The position numbers were made by a program, and so were the translations under genes. This document shows, piece after piece, positions 40,819 through 49,867 of a DNA stretch of 64,000 bases. Within the stretch, counting starts at the first letter, position 1; every line of letters begins with the position of its first letter. The notes under the pieces were generated by a model that was given only the letters and a program-made list of their open reading frames with translations, ran no database searches and was not told where the DNA came from. The DNA lies in NCBI RefSeq assembly GCF_004323595.1, contig NZ_AP019373.1, positions 1,550,001-1,614,000 on the forward strand, in the 5' to 3' direction. This DNA comes from Sulfuricystis thermophila. Lineage in GTDB: Bacteria > Pseudomonadota > Gammaproteobacteria > Burkholderiales > Rhodocyclaceae.

Positions 40819-41780
40819 GATCGGCAATCGGCGCTGGCGGAACGGCACCCAAGCTGGCCTTGGCCCTGCTGATGGCTCTCGCCCTCCCCCTTGCACAAGC
40901 CGATACCCTGCGCGTCGGCCCGCACGAAGCCCTCAGCCGCATCGCCGATGCCGCCCGGCTGGCCAAGGATGGCGACACGGTCGAAATCCTGCCCGGCGAA
41001 TATCGTGCTGATGTCGCCGTCTGGCTGCAAAAGCGGCTCACGCTGCGCGGCATCGGTCAGCGACCCGTTTTGATCGCCGATGGTATGAGCGCGGAAGGCA
41101 AGGCCATCTGGGTCATCCGCAACGGCGAATTCCACCTCGAAAACCTCGAATTCCGTGGCAGCCGTGTGCCCGCCGGCAACGGTGCCGGTATCCGTTTCGA
41201 AGGCGGCAGGCTGACGGTGCGCCACTGTGCCTTCATCGACAACCAGATGGGTATCCTCACCAGCAATGACGGCGTTTCCGAACTCGTCATCGAACACAGC
41301 CGCTTCGCCGATGCCCCGCAGCAAATGCATGCGCTGCCGCATCTGCTCTATGTCGGCCGCATCGCCCGTGTCGAAATCCGCCACAGCCGCTTCGAGCACG
41401 GCTACCGCGGCCACCTGATCAAGTCGCGCGCACGGCAGAGCAGCATCCGCGACAACGTCATCGTCGATGGCCCACAAGGCGAGGCCTCCTACGAAATCGA
41501 CCTGCCCAACGGCGGCATCGCCATGATCACCGGCAACACCATCGGCCAGAGCGCCAAGACCCAAAACCCCGTGCTGATCTCCTACGGCGCCGAAGGCAAC
41601 GTCTGGCCCGACAATCGCCTCAGCCTGCGCAACAACGTGCTGATCAGCGACTACCTGCCCGGCGGCTGGTTCCTGCGCATCCATGGCGACAAATTCCCCA
41701 CCCCGCCCCGCCTCGACATCGGCGACAATGAAACGCACGGCATCGGCATCCTGACGCCAACCGAAGAAACAGGCCGATGA
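40815..41780 (+). CDS. right-handed parallel beta-helix protein (paralog 2)
   Basis: A 321-residue secreted protein. It begins MRSAI, then the repeat-encoded GAGGTA, then a signal segment (LALALLMALALPLAQA). The body is homologous to the protein at 28864: AKDGDTVEILPGEYRADVAVW, IWVIRNGEFHLENLEFRGSRVP, NGAGIRFEGGRLTVRHC, GHLIKSRARQSS and NGGIAMITGNTIG. It is shorter, lacking about 80 C-terminal residues of paralog 1. The start overlaps the VanZ-like stop. A beta-helix of this kind may bind or cut the polysaccharide. Confidence 0.85.
   Translation: MRSAIGAGGTAPKLALALLMALALPLAQADTLRVGPHEALSRIADAARLAKDGDTVEILPGEYRADVAVWLQKRLTLRGIGQRPVLIADGMSAEGKAIWVIRNGEFHLENLEFRGSRVPAGNGAGIRFEGGRLTVRHCAFIDNQMGILTSNDGVSELVIEHSRFADAPQQMHALPHLLYVGRIARVEIRHSRFEHGYRGHLIKSRARQSSIRDNVIVDGPQGEASYEIDLPNGGIAMITGNTIGQSAKTQNPVLISYGAEGNVWPDNRLSLRNNVLISDYLPGGWFLRIHGDKFPTPPRLDIGDNETHGIGILTPTEETGR
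40828..40848 (+). repeat. dispersed 20-bp repeat, copy 7 (5' end of beta-helix gene 2)
   Basis: CGGCGCTGGCGGAACGGCAC, exact consensus, codons 6-11, encoding GAGGTA. Confidence 0.88.
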
Positions 41781-41787
41781 CGCGAAT

Positions 41788-41808
41788 CCGGCGCTGACAG
41801 GACGGCAT
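41788..41808 (+). repeat. dispersed 20-bp repeat, copy 8 (over the start codon of the DegT-like gene)
   Basis: CGGCGCTGACAGGACGGCAT; its last AT belongs to the ATG at 41807. It fills nearly the whole 26-bp gap between the two genes. Confidence 0.75.
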
Positions 41809-43003
41809 GCTGCTCGACACCCTGATCTTCGATCCCAGCCCTTGCGGCTTTCCCAGGCCGCGCCTGCCGTTGTTGCCCGTCGGCTTCGCCGGCATCGCAT
41901 TCGCCGCCCCGCCGGCATGGGTGCCCGCCGCACATTTCCGCCACTTTTCACGCGGCCGCTATGCCCTGCGCGAAGCCTATCGTCTGGCTGGCATCGGCCC
42001 GGGCAGCACCCTCTTCGCGCCGGCCTATCATTGCCGCACGATGCTCGATCCGGCGCTGGCGCTGGGCGCCGGCGTGGCACTCTACCCGCTGCGACCCGAC
42101 CTGTCGCCCGATCTCGCCGCGCTCGATGCCCTGTTTGATGCGGCGCCCACCCCCGTCAAGGCATTGCTCGCCACGCACTTCTTCGGCATAGCGCGCGACT
42201 TCGCGGCGCTCGCCGACTGGTGCGCCGGACGGAATGTCACATTGATCGAAGACGCCTCACACGCCTTCTTCACCCAGCAACACAGACCCCCTGCGATTGG
42301 CGGGTTTGGCGCATTCGTCGTCAGCAGCCCATACAAATTCCTTCCCAGCCCCGATGGCGGGCTGCTCTACGCGAAAGATGCCCGGCATCTGCAGGGCCTC
42401 AACCCCGCGGCAGCAGGCTGGGGCGATGAGCTGCGCGGAATCGTCGGTTTCTGGCAAAAGACGCGAAGCCACCAACGTCCCGATATCGCGACCCTCGACG
42501 CCGAGCTCGCCGCCATCGCTGCTCACCCCTGCCGGCCCGTCATCGACCGGCGCGAACTTGCCGGTACTTCGGCAGACTACTCTTCGGCCCGCGCAGGCCG
42601 CGCAAGTCTGCGCTTCTCGCGGCTCATTTGCCGCCACCCCGACATCGAGTTCATCATTCAGAAACGACGCGACAACTATCAGCGCTGGTCCATGGCGACG
42701 ATGAATCTGCCATACTGTCGGCCGCTCTACCCCGAATTGCCGGAAGGCTGCATCCCCTACATGTTTCCACTGATCATCGATCAAGCCGAGACGCACTTCT
42801 ACTGGCTCAAGCGGCTGGGCGTGCCGATCTGGCGCTGGGACAGCATGGCCGCTGCGACCTGTCCGACGGCGACGCACTACCGCTTACACTTGTTGCACCT
42901 GCCCTGCCACCAATCCCTCGATGAAAGCGAGATGGACTGGATGATCTCGGCTCTCACCAAAGTCGGCGCTGGTGGCACGGCACTTCTCCAAGCACGCCAA
43001 TGA
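41807..43003 (+). CDS. DegT/DnrJ/EryC1-like PLP-dependent protein
   Basis: A 398-residue protein of aspartate-aminotransferase fold. RYALREAYRLAGIGPGS and LFAPAYHCRTMLDPALALG form the cofactor-binding start, LIEDASHAFFT the PLP ring site, and VVSSPYKFLPSPDGGLLY contains the Schiff-base Lys. Such enzymes aminate keto-sugars, but the sequence is more divergent than typical sugar aminotransferases. The start codon lies within repeat copy 8 and the C-terminus (KVGAGGTA...) within copy 9. Its stop overlaps the ATP-grasp start. Confidence 0.82.
   Translation: MLLDTLIFDPSPCGFPRPRLPLLPVGFAGIAFAAPPAWVPAAHFRHFSRGRYALREAYRLAGIGPGSTLFAPAYHCRTMLDPALALGAGVALYPLRPDLSPDLAALDALFDAAPTPVKALLATHFFGIARDFAALADWCAGRNVTLIEDASHAFFTQQHRPPAIGGFGAFVVSSPYKFLPSPDGGLLYAKDARHLQGLNPAAAGWGDELRGIVGFWQKTRSHQRPDIATLDAELAAIAAHPCRPVIDRRELAGTSADYSSARAGRASLRFSRLICRHPDIEFIIQKRRDNYQRWSMATMNLPYCRPLYPELPEGCIPYMFPLIIDQAETHFYWLKRLGVPIWRWDSMAAATCPTATHYRLHLLHLPCHQSLDESEMDWMISALTKVGAGGTALLQARQ
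42963..42983 (+). repeat. dispersed 20-bp repeat, copy 9 (3' end of DegT-like gene)
   Basis: CGGCGCTGGTGGCACGGCAC, codons for GAGGTA, 20 bp before the stop. Confidence 0.8.
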
Positions 43004-44112
43004 ATCTGCTCGCCACTGCAAAGGCTGTCCGGAATCTGACCGGAAAAACCCTCGGCCGACAGCTGCGCGAAGCCATCGCGTTACGACTTGGCAAACAACG
43101 CATCGGCATCTCGGAATATTTCGAATACGGCATTTGGGATCCCAAACTGACTGCTGAGCAGCGCGCTGCATTCATCAGCTGGCGGACCAGCGCAGAACTG
43201 GACCGCCGTTTCAACAGCGATCATGCACGTGTGCTGGCAAATGACAAGCTGATCAACTACATCATCCTCGATTCACTGGGCTTTCCCTTCCCGCGCCCGC
43301 TGGCGACATATTCGGTCAGTGGCAGGCGCATCGCCAAAGAAACCCTGCTGAAGAGCCGCGGAGATGTCTTCCAATACCTTCAGACCGCCCCCTATCCGCT
43401 ATTCGTCAAGCCCATTTCGGCCGGCTATGGTCGCGGGGCTGCCGGGTTGGCTGGCTTCGATGGCGAGCAGGTGCGGTTGTTGGATGGCAACAGGGTCGAG
43501 TTTGACAAATTTTTCGCCCCCTTCGATTTCCTTCCCTTCCAGGGCATGCTGTTTCAGGAGTGTGCAGAATCCCATCCGGCCATTCGCGAACTGACCGGCA
43601 GCGCCGCCATTTGCTGCATTCGGATGATCTGCATCGTTGCACGCTGCGAAACACTCGTTCATACCGCTTTTTTCAAGATCGTCACGGGACACAACATGCT
43701 CGACAATTTTTCCCATGGCGATTATGGCAATCTGCTCGCCGCCCTCGATACCGAACGGGGCGTCATTACACACGCCATTCGGCGCATGGGGCCGCAAGGT
43801 GCCATCGACAGACATCCTGATACCGGAAAGTCTTTGATCGGCTTCGAAATACCGCTTTGGAGCGAGGCCATTGCCTTGGCCAAGGAAGCATCACGTCATT
43901 TTCCAGGGCTGGGCATTCAGAATTGGGATGTCGCCATCACACCGCAGGGCCCCCTGCTGATCGAACTCAACACCGAATCGGAACTCGCCGTACCCCAGGC
44001 CATTAGCCACAGAGGACTGATGGATGCACGCCTGGTCGAGGCGCTACAAATCCTCGAAGCAGAACGCCAGGCCATTTTTGAAGCCATGCGCTTGGGTTGG
44101 CATTCGAAATGA
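43000..44112 (+). CDS. sugar-transfer associated ATP-grasp protein
   Basis: A 370-residue ATP-grasp enzyme of the sugar-transfer-associated type (PF14397 pattern). Seen: VLANDKLINYIILDSLGFPFPRP, PLFVKPISAGYGRGAAG with the ATP-binding Lys, FQGMLFQECAESHPAIRELTG, the metal-site region GLGIQNWDVAITPQGPLLIELNTE and a final helical tail. ATP-grasp ligases join a carboxylate to an amine or other nucleophile, so it may add an amino acid or acid group to a sugar. Coupled by ATGA overlap at both ends. Confidence 0.85.
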   Translation: MNLLATAKAVRNLTGKTLGRQLREAIALRLGKQRIGISEYFEYGIWDPKLTAEQRAAFISWRTSAELDRRFNSDHARVLANDKLINYIILDSLGFPFPRPLATYSVSGRRIAKETLLKSRGDVFQYLQTAPYPLFVKPISAGYGRGAAGLAGFDGEQVRLLDGNRVEFDKFFAPFDFLPFQGMLFQECAESHPAIRELTGSAAICCIRMICIVARCETLVHTAFFKIVTGHNMLDNFSHGDYGNLLAALDTERGVITHAIRRMGPQGAIDRHPDTGKSLIGFEIPLWSEAIALAKEASRHFPGLGIQNWDVAITPQGPLLIELNTESELAVPQAISHRGLMDARLVEALQILEAERQAIFEAMRLGWHSK

Positions 44113-46232
44113 TGGGGTGGGATCTCAAACCGGCACGCGAGCACTTCCCAGCCTTCGCCGAAGCATGGGATCGGCTCAATGCCGAGCTTTATGCAAGCCA
44201 TCCCATGTTCGACAGCCGCTTCGTCGGTTCCCTGCTCGAACACTTCGGTAATGGCGACGAACTGCTTTGCATCCATCACGGCGCCGGAAGTGTCGATGGT
44301 GCTTTGATCGTCCGTCCACGGGGCCGCGGCCGCTGGGCGCTTTTTCTGCCTTCGCAAGCCCAGGCCGGTGCGGTGATGCTGAAAAACGCCAAGTTGCTCG
44401 AAACCCTGCTGCTGGCTTTGCCCGGCTACGCCTGGAGCCTCGATCTCCTTTCCATAGACCCGCTCTACTCGCCCGATTGGACGCAGCTAGGCTTGCCACG
44501 CATCGTCATGCCACATGCCAACACGATGGCAATTAGCACCCGAGGCGATTTCGCCGCCTATTGGCAAGCGCGTCCAAAAAACTTGCGACACAATATCAGC
44601 CGTTATCTACGGCGTGCCAAACAAGTCGCAGGCGCGATTTCGGTTCACTGCTTCACCAAACCGAATGAAATCGCTGAAGCACTGAAGCGCTACGGCGTGC
44701 TCGAATCGGCTGGCTGGAAAGGCGAAGAGGGCACCGCCATCGCGCCGGACAATGCGCAAGGCAGGTTCTACACCGACATGCTCGGCCGCTTCGGCGCCAC
44801 CGGTCAGGCAATGGTCATGGAACTGCATGCCGGCGAACGGCTGGTTGCCTCGCGCCTATTCATTGGCCACCCAACGATGTGGATCGCCCTCAAAACCACC
44901 TATGACGAAACACAATCCGCCTTTGCGCCGGGCCGATTGCTGCTGCACGACATGATCGAACGCGCCTTCAACGAAATACCGGATGGCAGCATCGAGTTCT
45001 ATACCAATGCCACGCGTGACCAGGCCGACTGGGCGACCAGCTTGCGTCCCATCCCGCACCACCAAATCTTGCGCAACGAGCCCATCGCGACTGCACTCAT
45101 CACCAGCAAATCCCTGCCTCATCGCCTGGCAAAAAACCAGAATCGCAATGCTTTCGATCCATTGCAGATTCACAGCTTTCCGAACGTCTCATCCCTGCCG
45201 TCCAGCGCCCTGGAACTTTTCGAGCAAGCCGAAACGCGCTATCCGGAATTCGCTGCCGGGTGGTTCGACAACCTCCATCGCAGCGTGTTCGCGGAAGACC
45301 CAGGGATGCGTTATTACGTGGCAGAACGCGCCGGAAAAGCCGTCGCCATCCTGCCGGTGCGCCTCGCCCGCTATGGTCTCGTGCGGCGCGTAGAGGCGCT
45401 TGGCAACTTCTACACGTCGCTATACAGCCCCATCCTCGGCGACGATGCCACCGAAGTCGAACTCGCCGCATTGCTGGAAACCGCCAGCCGCAATCATGAG
45501 GGCGCCCATGAAATGCGCTTCGCCCCGATGGACCCAGAGGCGCCCGCCTATGCCGCCACACTCGCTGCTTTACGCAGCATCGGCTGGATACCTTTCCGCT
45601 ATTTCTGCTTTGGCAACTGGCATCTGCCCGTCTCTGGCAGCCGGCAGGATTATTTCCAGCAGCGCGAAGGGCAGCTACGCAACACGATCAAACGCAAAGG
45701 CAAGAAATTCGCCGCTGCTGGCGGCACGCTGGAAATCATCACCGAGCCGACGCAAGCCGAAGCCGCGATTGCCGACTTCATTCACGTCTACTCACGCAGT
45801 TGGAAGAAGCCAGAGCCTTATCCAGAATTCATTCCAGGGCTGATCTGCTGGCTGGCAGCCAAAGGCTGGCTACGCCTCGGTATCGCGCGGTTCGGTGGTC
45901 AGCCCATCGCGGCCCAGCTCTGGATCGTCGCCCATGGCAAGGCCTACATTTACAAACTTGCTTACGACGAAGCCCATGCCCAATATGCCCCCGGTACCCT
46001 ACTCACGGCACACCTGATGGAACACACAATCGATCGCGATCGCGTGCGAGAAGTCGATTACCTGATCGGGGACGATGAATACAAAAAGACCTGGATGAGC
46101 AACCGAAGGGAACGCTGGGGAATCGTCGCCTTCAACCCAAGAACTTTTCAAGGAGCCTTACAGCTCCCTAAACAAATCATTGGCCAGGTGATCCGTCTGA
46201 CGCGCGAGAAGAAGGAAGCTCAGGCTGGCTGA
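44109..46232 (+). CDS. tandem FemAB/GNAT-like acyltransferase (two modules)
   Basis: A 707-residue protein made of two Acetyltransf_6 (BcsL/FemAB-like) units, about 1-345 and 350-690. Each has a YWQARPKNLRHNISRYLRRAKQ-like or YFQQREGQLRNTIKRKGKKF-like segment, then an acceptor-side motif (LVASRLFIGHPTMWIALKTTYDE in unit 1; IAAQLWIVAHGKAYIYKLAYDE in unit 2) and an APGRLLLHDMIERAF/APGTLLTAHLMEHTI helix. Homologues transfer acyl or aminoacyl groups to sugars or peptides in EPS loci. The fusion of two units is notable. The 3' end overlaps the convergent TPR gene by 56 bp. Confidence 0.85.
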   Translation: MMGWDLKPAREHFPAFAEAWDRLNAELYASHPMFDSRFVGSLLEHFGNGDELLCIHHGAGSVDGALIVRPRGRGRWALFLPSQAQAGAVMLKNAKLLETLLLALPGYAWSLDLLSIDPLYSPDWTQLGLPRIVMPHANTMAISTRGDFAAYWQARPKNLRHNISRYLRRAKQVAGAISVHCFTKPNEIAEALKRYGVLESAGWKGEEGTAIAPDNAQGRFYTDMLGRFGATGQAMVMELHAGERLVASRLFIGHPTMWIALKTTYDETQSAFAPGRLLLHDMIERAFNEIPDGSIEFYTNATRDQADWATSLRPIPHHQILRNEPIATALITSKSLPHRLAKNQNRNAFDPLQIHSFPNVSSLPSSALELFEQAETRYPEFAAGWFDNLHRSVFAEDPGMRYYVAERAGKAVAILPVRLARYGLVRRVEALGNFYTSLYSPILGDDATEVELAALLETASRNHEGAHEMRFAPMDPEAPAYAATLAALRSIGWIPFRYFCFGNWHLPVSGSRQDYFQQREGQLRNTIKRKGKKFAAAGGTLEIITEPTQAEAAIADFIHVYSRSWKKPEPYPEFIPGLICWLAAKGWLRLGIARFGGQPIAAQLWIVAHGKAYIYKLAYDEAHAQYAPGTLLTAHLMEHTIDRDRVREVDYLIGDDEYKKTWMSNRRERWGIVAFNPRTFQGALQLPKQIIGQVIRLTREKKEAQAG

Positions 46233-46872
46233 CAGCAGGTGATGGCAGATCTTTCCATTTCCCGATTTTTTCCAGCTTGTTGCGCAAACCCGGCAACTGA
46301 AAGCCCAACTGATAGGCCTTATGCGCGCTGGCAAGCGCCTTGTCGTAATCCCTCAGATCGAAATAAGCCAAACCAAGGTTGTAATACACATTGGCATTGT
46401 CACCAGCAAGGGTCAATGCTTCTTCCAGCTTTTTGGCACCTTGCTCCGTTTCACCCCGTCTGAGCAAATACACCCCATAGAGCATCTTCACCATGCCATC
46501 GTCGGGTGCGAAACGTTCTGCCCGGTCGAGCCAACAGCTGATGCTATAGCGCGATCCCCTCGGTTTTTCAGTTTTCTCCTTCTTCGCCAGATTCATCATT
46601 GCCAGCAAGGCCCGATGGTGATTGGGCGAAGCCCGCAGGGTGTAATCGATGTCCCCGCCCGGCGTGGTAGAGGTGTTTCCTCGTTGCAGATTTTCGACGA
46701 ACGGAAGGAAATGAGCGCCTTCGACGATTTCGAGCTTGGGTTTCTCAGTGCGGTAATCGAAAGGACCATACCCATTTCGCAGACTGCCGCAGGTTTCCTG
46801 CGCCTGCACCGACGGCACAAAAATCGAAATGCCAAAGAAAAACGTCATCAATATTGAATACCAATGCATCAT
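46177..46872 (-). CDS. periplasmic TPR-repeat protein
   Basis: A 231-residue protein with signal peptide ILMTFFFGISIFVPSVQAQ. Residues about 100-190 hold tetratricopeptide repeats (MVKMLYGVYLLRRGETEQGAKKLEEAL, NVYYNLGLAYFDLRDYDKALASAHKAYQLG). TPR proteins in EPS loci act as periplasmic scaffolds or co-polymerase partners. It is on the minus strand, opposite to its neighbours, and overlaps the FemAB/GNAT gene tail-to-tail. Confidence 0.82.
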   Translation of the reverse strand: MMHWYSILMTFFFGISIFVPSVQAQETCGSLRNGYGPFDYRTEKPKLEIVEGAHFLPFVENLQRGNTSTTPGGDIDYTLRASPNHHRALLAMMNLAKKEKTEKPRGSRYSISCWLDRAERFAPDDGMVKMLYGVYLLRRGETEQGAKKLEEALTLAGDNANVYYNLGLAYFDLRDYDKALASAHKAYQLGFQLPGLRNKLEKIGKWKDLPSPAVSQPELPSSRASDGSPGQ

Positions 46873-46950
46873 TGTGTCCTTTCAACGGTATTCTGACCGG
46901 CGAGATAACGTTGCTATCATAGCCTGATAACCTTCACATACGCTTTCCTC

Positions 46951-48183
46951 ATGAAGTGCATCCTGATGATTGCCTATCACTTCCCACCATTAGCGGGAAG
47001 CAGCGGTATCCAGCGCACTCTGCGTTTCGTTCAGCACCTACCCGAATTCGGCTGGGAACCGATCGTTCTGACAACACAGCCTTTTGCTTACGAGCGCACC
47101 AGTGACGATCTGCTCGCTGACATCCCTGCGGGGACAATCGTGAGCCGTGCCTTTGCACTCGACACCGCGCGACACCTGTCGATCGCCAAGCGCTACCCCG
47201 GCTTTCTTGCACGTCCCGATCGATGGATGAGCTGGAAGTTCGACGGTATCCGTCGAGGATTGAAGTTGATTCGCCAATACCAGCCGCAGGTTATCTGGAG
47301 CACCTATCCAATCGCCACTGCGCACATCATCGGCGCCGAGCTTCAAAAACGCACCAAGTTGCCTTGGGTCGCCGATTTCCGCGATCCGATGGCTCAAGAT
47401 GGCTATCCGCCCGACCCGATCACTTGGCAACACTTCAAACGTATCGAAATGACAGCCATGCAAAGTGCGAGCGTTGCTCTGTTCACAACGCCGGGTGCGG
47501 CGCGCATTTACCGGGAGCGATACCCGGAAGCAAAAGCGCGCATCGAAGTGCTCGAAAACGGCTATGACGAAGAGACTTTTGCGAAAGCAGAAGCCGAGCT
47601 TCATGATCGTGCGCCTTTGAATCCAGGCAAGTTGACGCTGTTGCATAGCGGCATCGTTTATCCCACGGAACGTGACCCGACGGCACTATTCCAAGCTTTG
47701 GCACAACTCAGGCATTCGCATCCCGATCTCGCATCGAAATTGAAGCTGCGGTTTCGCGCAGCAGCACATGACGATCTTTTGCGAACATTGGCAAGCAAAT
47801 ATGATGTCATGGAAAACATCGAGATATTTCCAGCCATTCCCTATCGAGAAGCTCTTGCCGAAATGCTGCGCGCAGACGGCTTATTACTGCTCCAAGCCGC
47901 CAATTGCAATGATCAGATTCCTGCCAAGTTGTATGAATATCTGCGCGCCAAGCGACCCATCATCGCACTCACCCCATTGGAAGGTGACACGGGATCGACC
48001 CTTCGCCACGCGGGGATTTCGACGATCGCGCCGCTCGATGATCCTTCCGCCATTGAAAAGTTGTTGTTTGATTTTGCAATCAATCCCCGTGTAGGGTCAC
48101 TAGCCACCGACATTGCAATCAGAGCAGCATCCCGAAAAGGCAGGAGTGCTTTACTTGCGAAGCTTTTAGAAGAAATCGCTTGA
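46951..48183 (+). CDS. glycosyltransferase, GT4-like
   Basis: A 410-residue GT-B fold protein. The N-terminal acceptor domain begins MKCILMIAYHFPPLAGSSGIQRTLRF, with IWSTYPIATAHIIG and WVADFRDPM. The C-terminal donor domain has LTLLHSGIVYPTERDPTALFQAL, IFPAIPYREALAEMLRADGLLLLQ and the GT4 C-terminal NDQIPAKLYEYLRAKRPIIAL with the Glu-rich sugar-nucleotide site. It transfers a sugar to a lipid-linked EPS precursor at the inner membrane. The sugar is not predictable. Confidence 0.9.
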   Translation: MKCILMIAYHFPPLAGSSGIQRTLRFVQHLPEFGWEPIVLTTQPFAYERTSDDLLADIPAGTIVSRAFALDTARHLSIAKRYPGFLARPDRWMSWKFDGIRRGLKLIRQYQPQVIWSTYPIATAHIIGAELQKRTKLPWVADFRDPMAQDGYPPDPITWQHFKRIEMTAMQSASVALFTTPGAARIYRERYPEAKARIEVLENGYDEETFAKAEAELHDRAPLNPGKLTLLHSGIVYPTERDPTALFQALAQLRHSHPDLASKLKLRFRAAAHDDLLRTLASKYDVMENIEIFPAIPYREALAEMLRADGLLLLQAANCNDQIPAKLYEYLRAKRPIIALTPLEGDTGSTLRHAGISTIAPLDDPSAIEKLLFDFAINPRVGSLATDIAIRAASRKGRSALLAKLLEEIA

Positions 48184-48214
48184 TCCATTTAACCTAAACC
48201 ACCACACTGAAGCC

Positions 48215-48892
48215 ATGGATCGCCTGCAAGCATATACAACCTCCCGTCCTGACATTTGTGCAATGGTGCCTGAAAATGCACTTTTGATACTCGACCTTGG
48301 ATGCAGTGATGGCAGTCTTGGTGCCGCACTTAAACAGATGGGAAAGAATCGCCGAGTTTATGGAATCGAATTGTCATCTGAACTGGCATGCATAGCCGAG
48401 TCTCGTTTGGATATGGTGATTGTTGAAGATTTAAATCATGAAAACTGTTTAGCGAAGTTCGCTGATGAAAGATTCGATTGCGTAGTTGCAGCGGATGTAT
48501 TGGAACATTTAGTTGCACCAGAAAGACTGTTAGCACAAATCACGAATATCATGGCAGATAATGCAACCTTGATCGTCAGCCTGCCAAATATTCGGCATCA
48601 CTCAGCATTCACTTCCATTTATCTTGCAGGCAGATTTCCTCGTCGCGATAGAGGAATTTTTGACTACAATCACTTGCGCTGGTTCACTCTAAAAGATGCA
48701 AGATATTTATTGCAATCTGCTGGATTTACCATTGAGGCCGAACATTACACGCTGCGCGTGGGTGACAAGGGAAGCGGTTTGATCAACAAAATAGCTCTAC
48801 GCACCTTGTCACCGATTGCTTCTTTTGCTCCAGTACGTGAATTCATGACATATCAGTTTGTTCTTCGCGCACACAATAAATGCCACGGATGA
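48215..48892 (+). CDS. class I SAM-dependent methyltransferase
   Basis: A 225-residue methyltransferase. Motif I is LLILDLGCSDGSLGAALKQMG, followed by FDCVVAADVLEHLVAPERLL, LIVSLPNIRHHSAF and HLRWFTLKDARYLLQSAGF. These methylate sugars or lipid ends in EPS and O-antigen loci. Its sequence is visibly AT-rich (A/T in most third positions), unlike the manC-to-GNAT block, which suggests separate acquisition. The stop overlaps the next start (ATGA). Confidence 0.88.
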   Translation: MDRLQAYTTSRPDICAMVPENALLILDLGCSDGSLGAALKQMGKNRRVYGIELSSELACIAESRLDMVIVEDLNHENCLAKFADERFDCVVAADVLEHLVAPERLLAQITNIMADNATLIVSLPNIRHHSAFTSIYLAGRFPRRDRGIFDYNHLRWFTLKDARYLLQSAGFTIEAEHYTLRVGDKGSGLINKIALRTLSPIASFAPVREFMTYQFVLRAHNKCHG

Positions 48893-49830
48893 AAACAAAC
48901 CGGCTCACCATTCTGACTGTCTCGTATGGCCATAAGGCTCTGCTACTTGAAAACATGCGGCTCTCCCAACTATTACACAAAGATTTCCTAAACGATGTCG
49001 AATGGCATGTTGCAGAGAATAGTCCGATCGATCATCCGGAGCGCTTCACTGAAAGCGAGGCAGGATTTTATTTACATCCAGGGGACGGTGAGAATGATAA
49101 AGGCATCAGCCATCATCACGCCTCTGCACTCAACAATCTGCTGCGCACAGTCAACCTCAATCGTTATGTATTGATTCTTGACCCTGATTTTTTCTTATTA
49201 TTGCCAGAGTGGGCAAAAGTCATTCCAGATTACATGCATTCTCGTGCCCTCAGTTTTTTTGGAGTGCCATGGCATCCGCGGCATCATGAGAACTATCGCT
49301 ATTTTCCTGCAGTGCATTGTTTCGCTTTTGACAGTCATGTAATTGATCGTGATTCGCTCGACTTTACGCCTCAACTAGATTTACTCGAATGGAAAGAAGG
49401 AAGACTTGCAAAACTTCTCACAAAGATTCCAGTTCTGGGATATCGCATATCGAGAAGAAGCTGGGATACTGGAACACGGGTTTGGAGACGTTATTCCATA
49501 CTGTCGAACAAGTATGAAGTTGTTACACCCATATACCATCCAGACCCCAGTTTCCTTACTCTCAAAAATCGCCTGATCGAGTCTTTGCTTCCTGATTGGA
49601 TGTGCTTACTTCCAAAAAGAACAGGTTATTTTGATGAGACGTCTTTCGAAAAACGAGGATGGGTGAATGAACAAATCCCTAATAATTGGGAGGCCTTCAT
49701 GTGGAAGGACCAACCTTTTGGGCTGCATGTTCGTCGCAGTTTTGCACATCATATGCGTAGTGAAGCAGATGAATTGTCTAAGTTACCTATTATTTTGAAA
49801 TCAATTATTACCAAAGTCAAGCTGAAATAG
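48889..49830 (+). CDS. glycosyltransferase family 2-like protein
   Basis: A 313-residue protein beginning MKTNRLTILTVSYGHKALLLENM, the usual GT-A opening. A DPDFFLLLPEWAKVIPDYM segment provides the DxD-like nucleotide-sugar site (YVLILDPDFFLL), and the middle has HASALNNLLRTVNLNRYV. The second half (SRRSWDTGTRVWRRYS and onward) is divergent. It is AT-rich like the upstream methyltransferase and coupled to it. An alternative start lies at 48880. Confidence 0.75.
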   Translation: MKTNRLTILTVSYGHKALLLENMRLSQLLHKDFLNDVEWHVAENSPIDHPERFTESEAGFYLHPGDGENDKGISHHHASALNNLLRTVNLNRYVLILDPDFFLLLPEWAKVIPDYMHSRALSFFGVPWHPRHHENYRYFPAVHCFAFDSHVIDRDSLDFTPQLDLLEWKEGRLAKLLTKIPVLGYRISRRSWDTGTRVWRRYSILSNKYEVVTPIYHPDPSFLTLKNRLIESLLPDWMCLLPKRTGYFDETSFEKRGWVNEQIPNNWEAFMWKDQPFGLHVRRSFAHHMRSEADELSKLPIILKSIITKVKLK

Positions 49831-49867
49831 CGACATTTTCATATGATTTTTTTGCTACACTTTAGTA

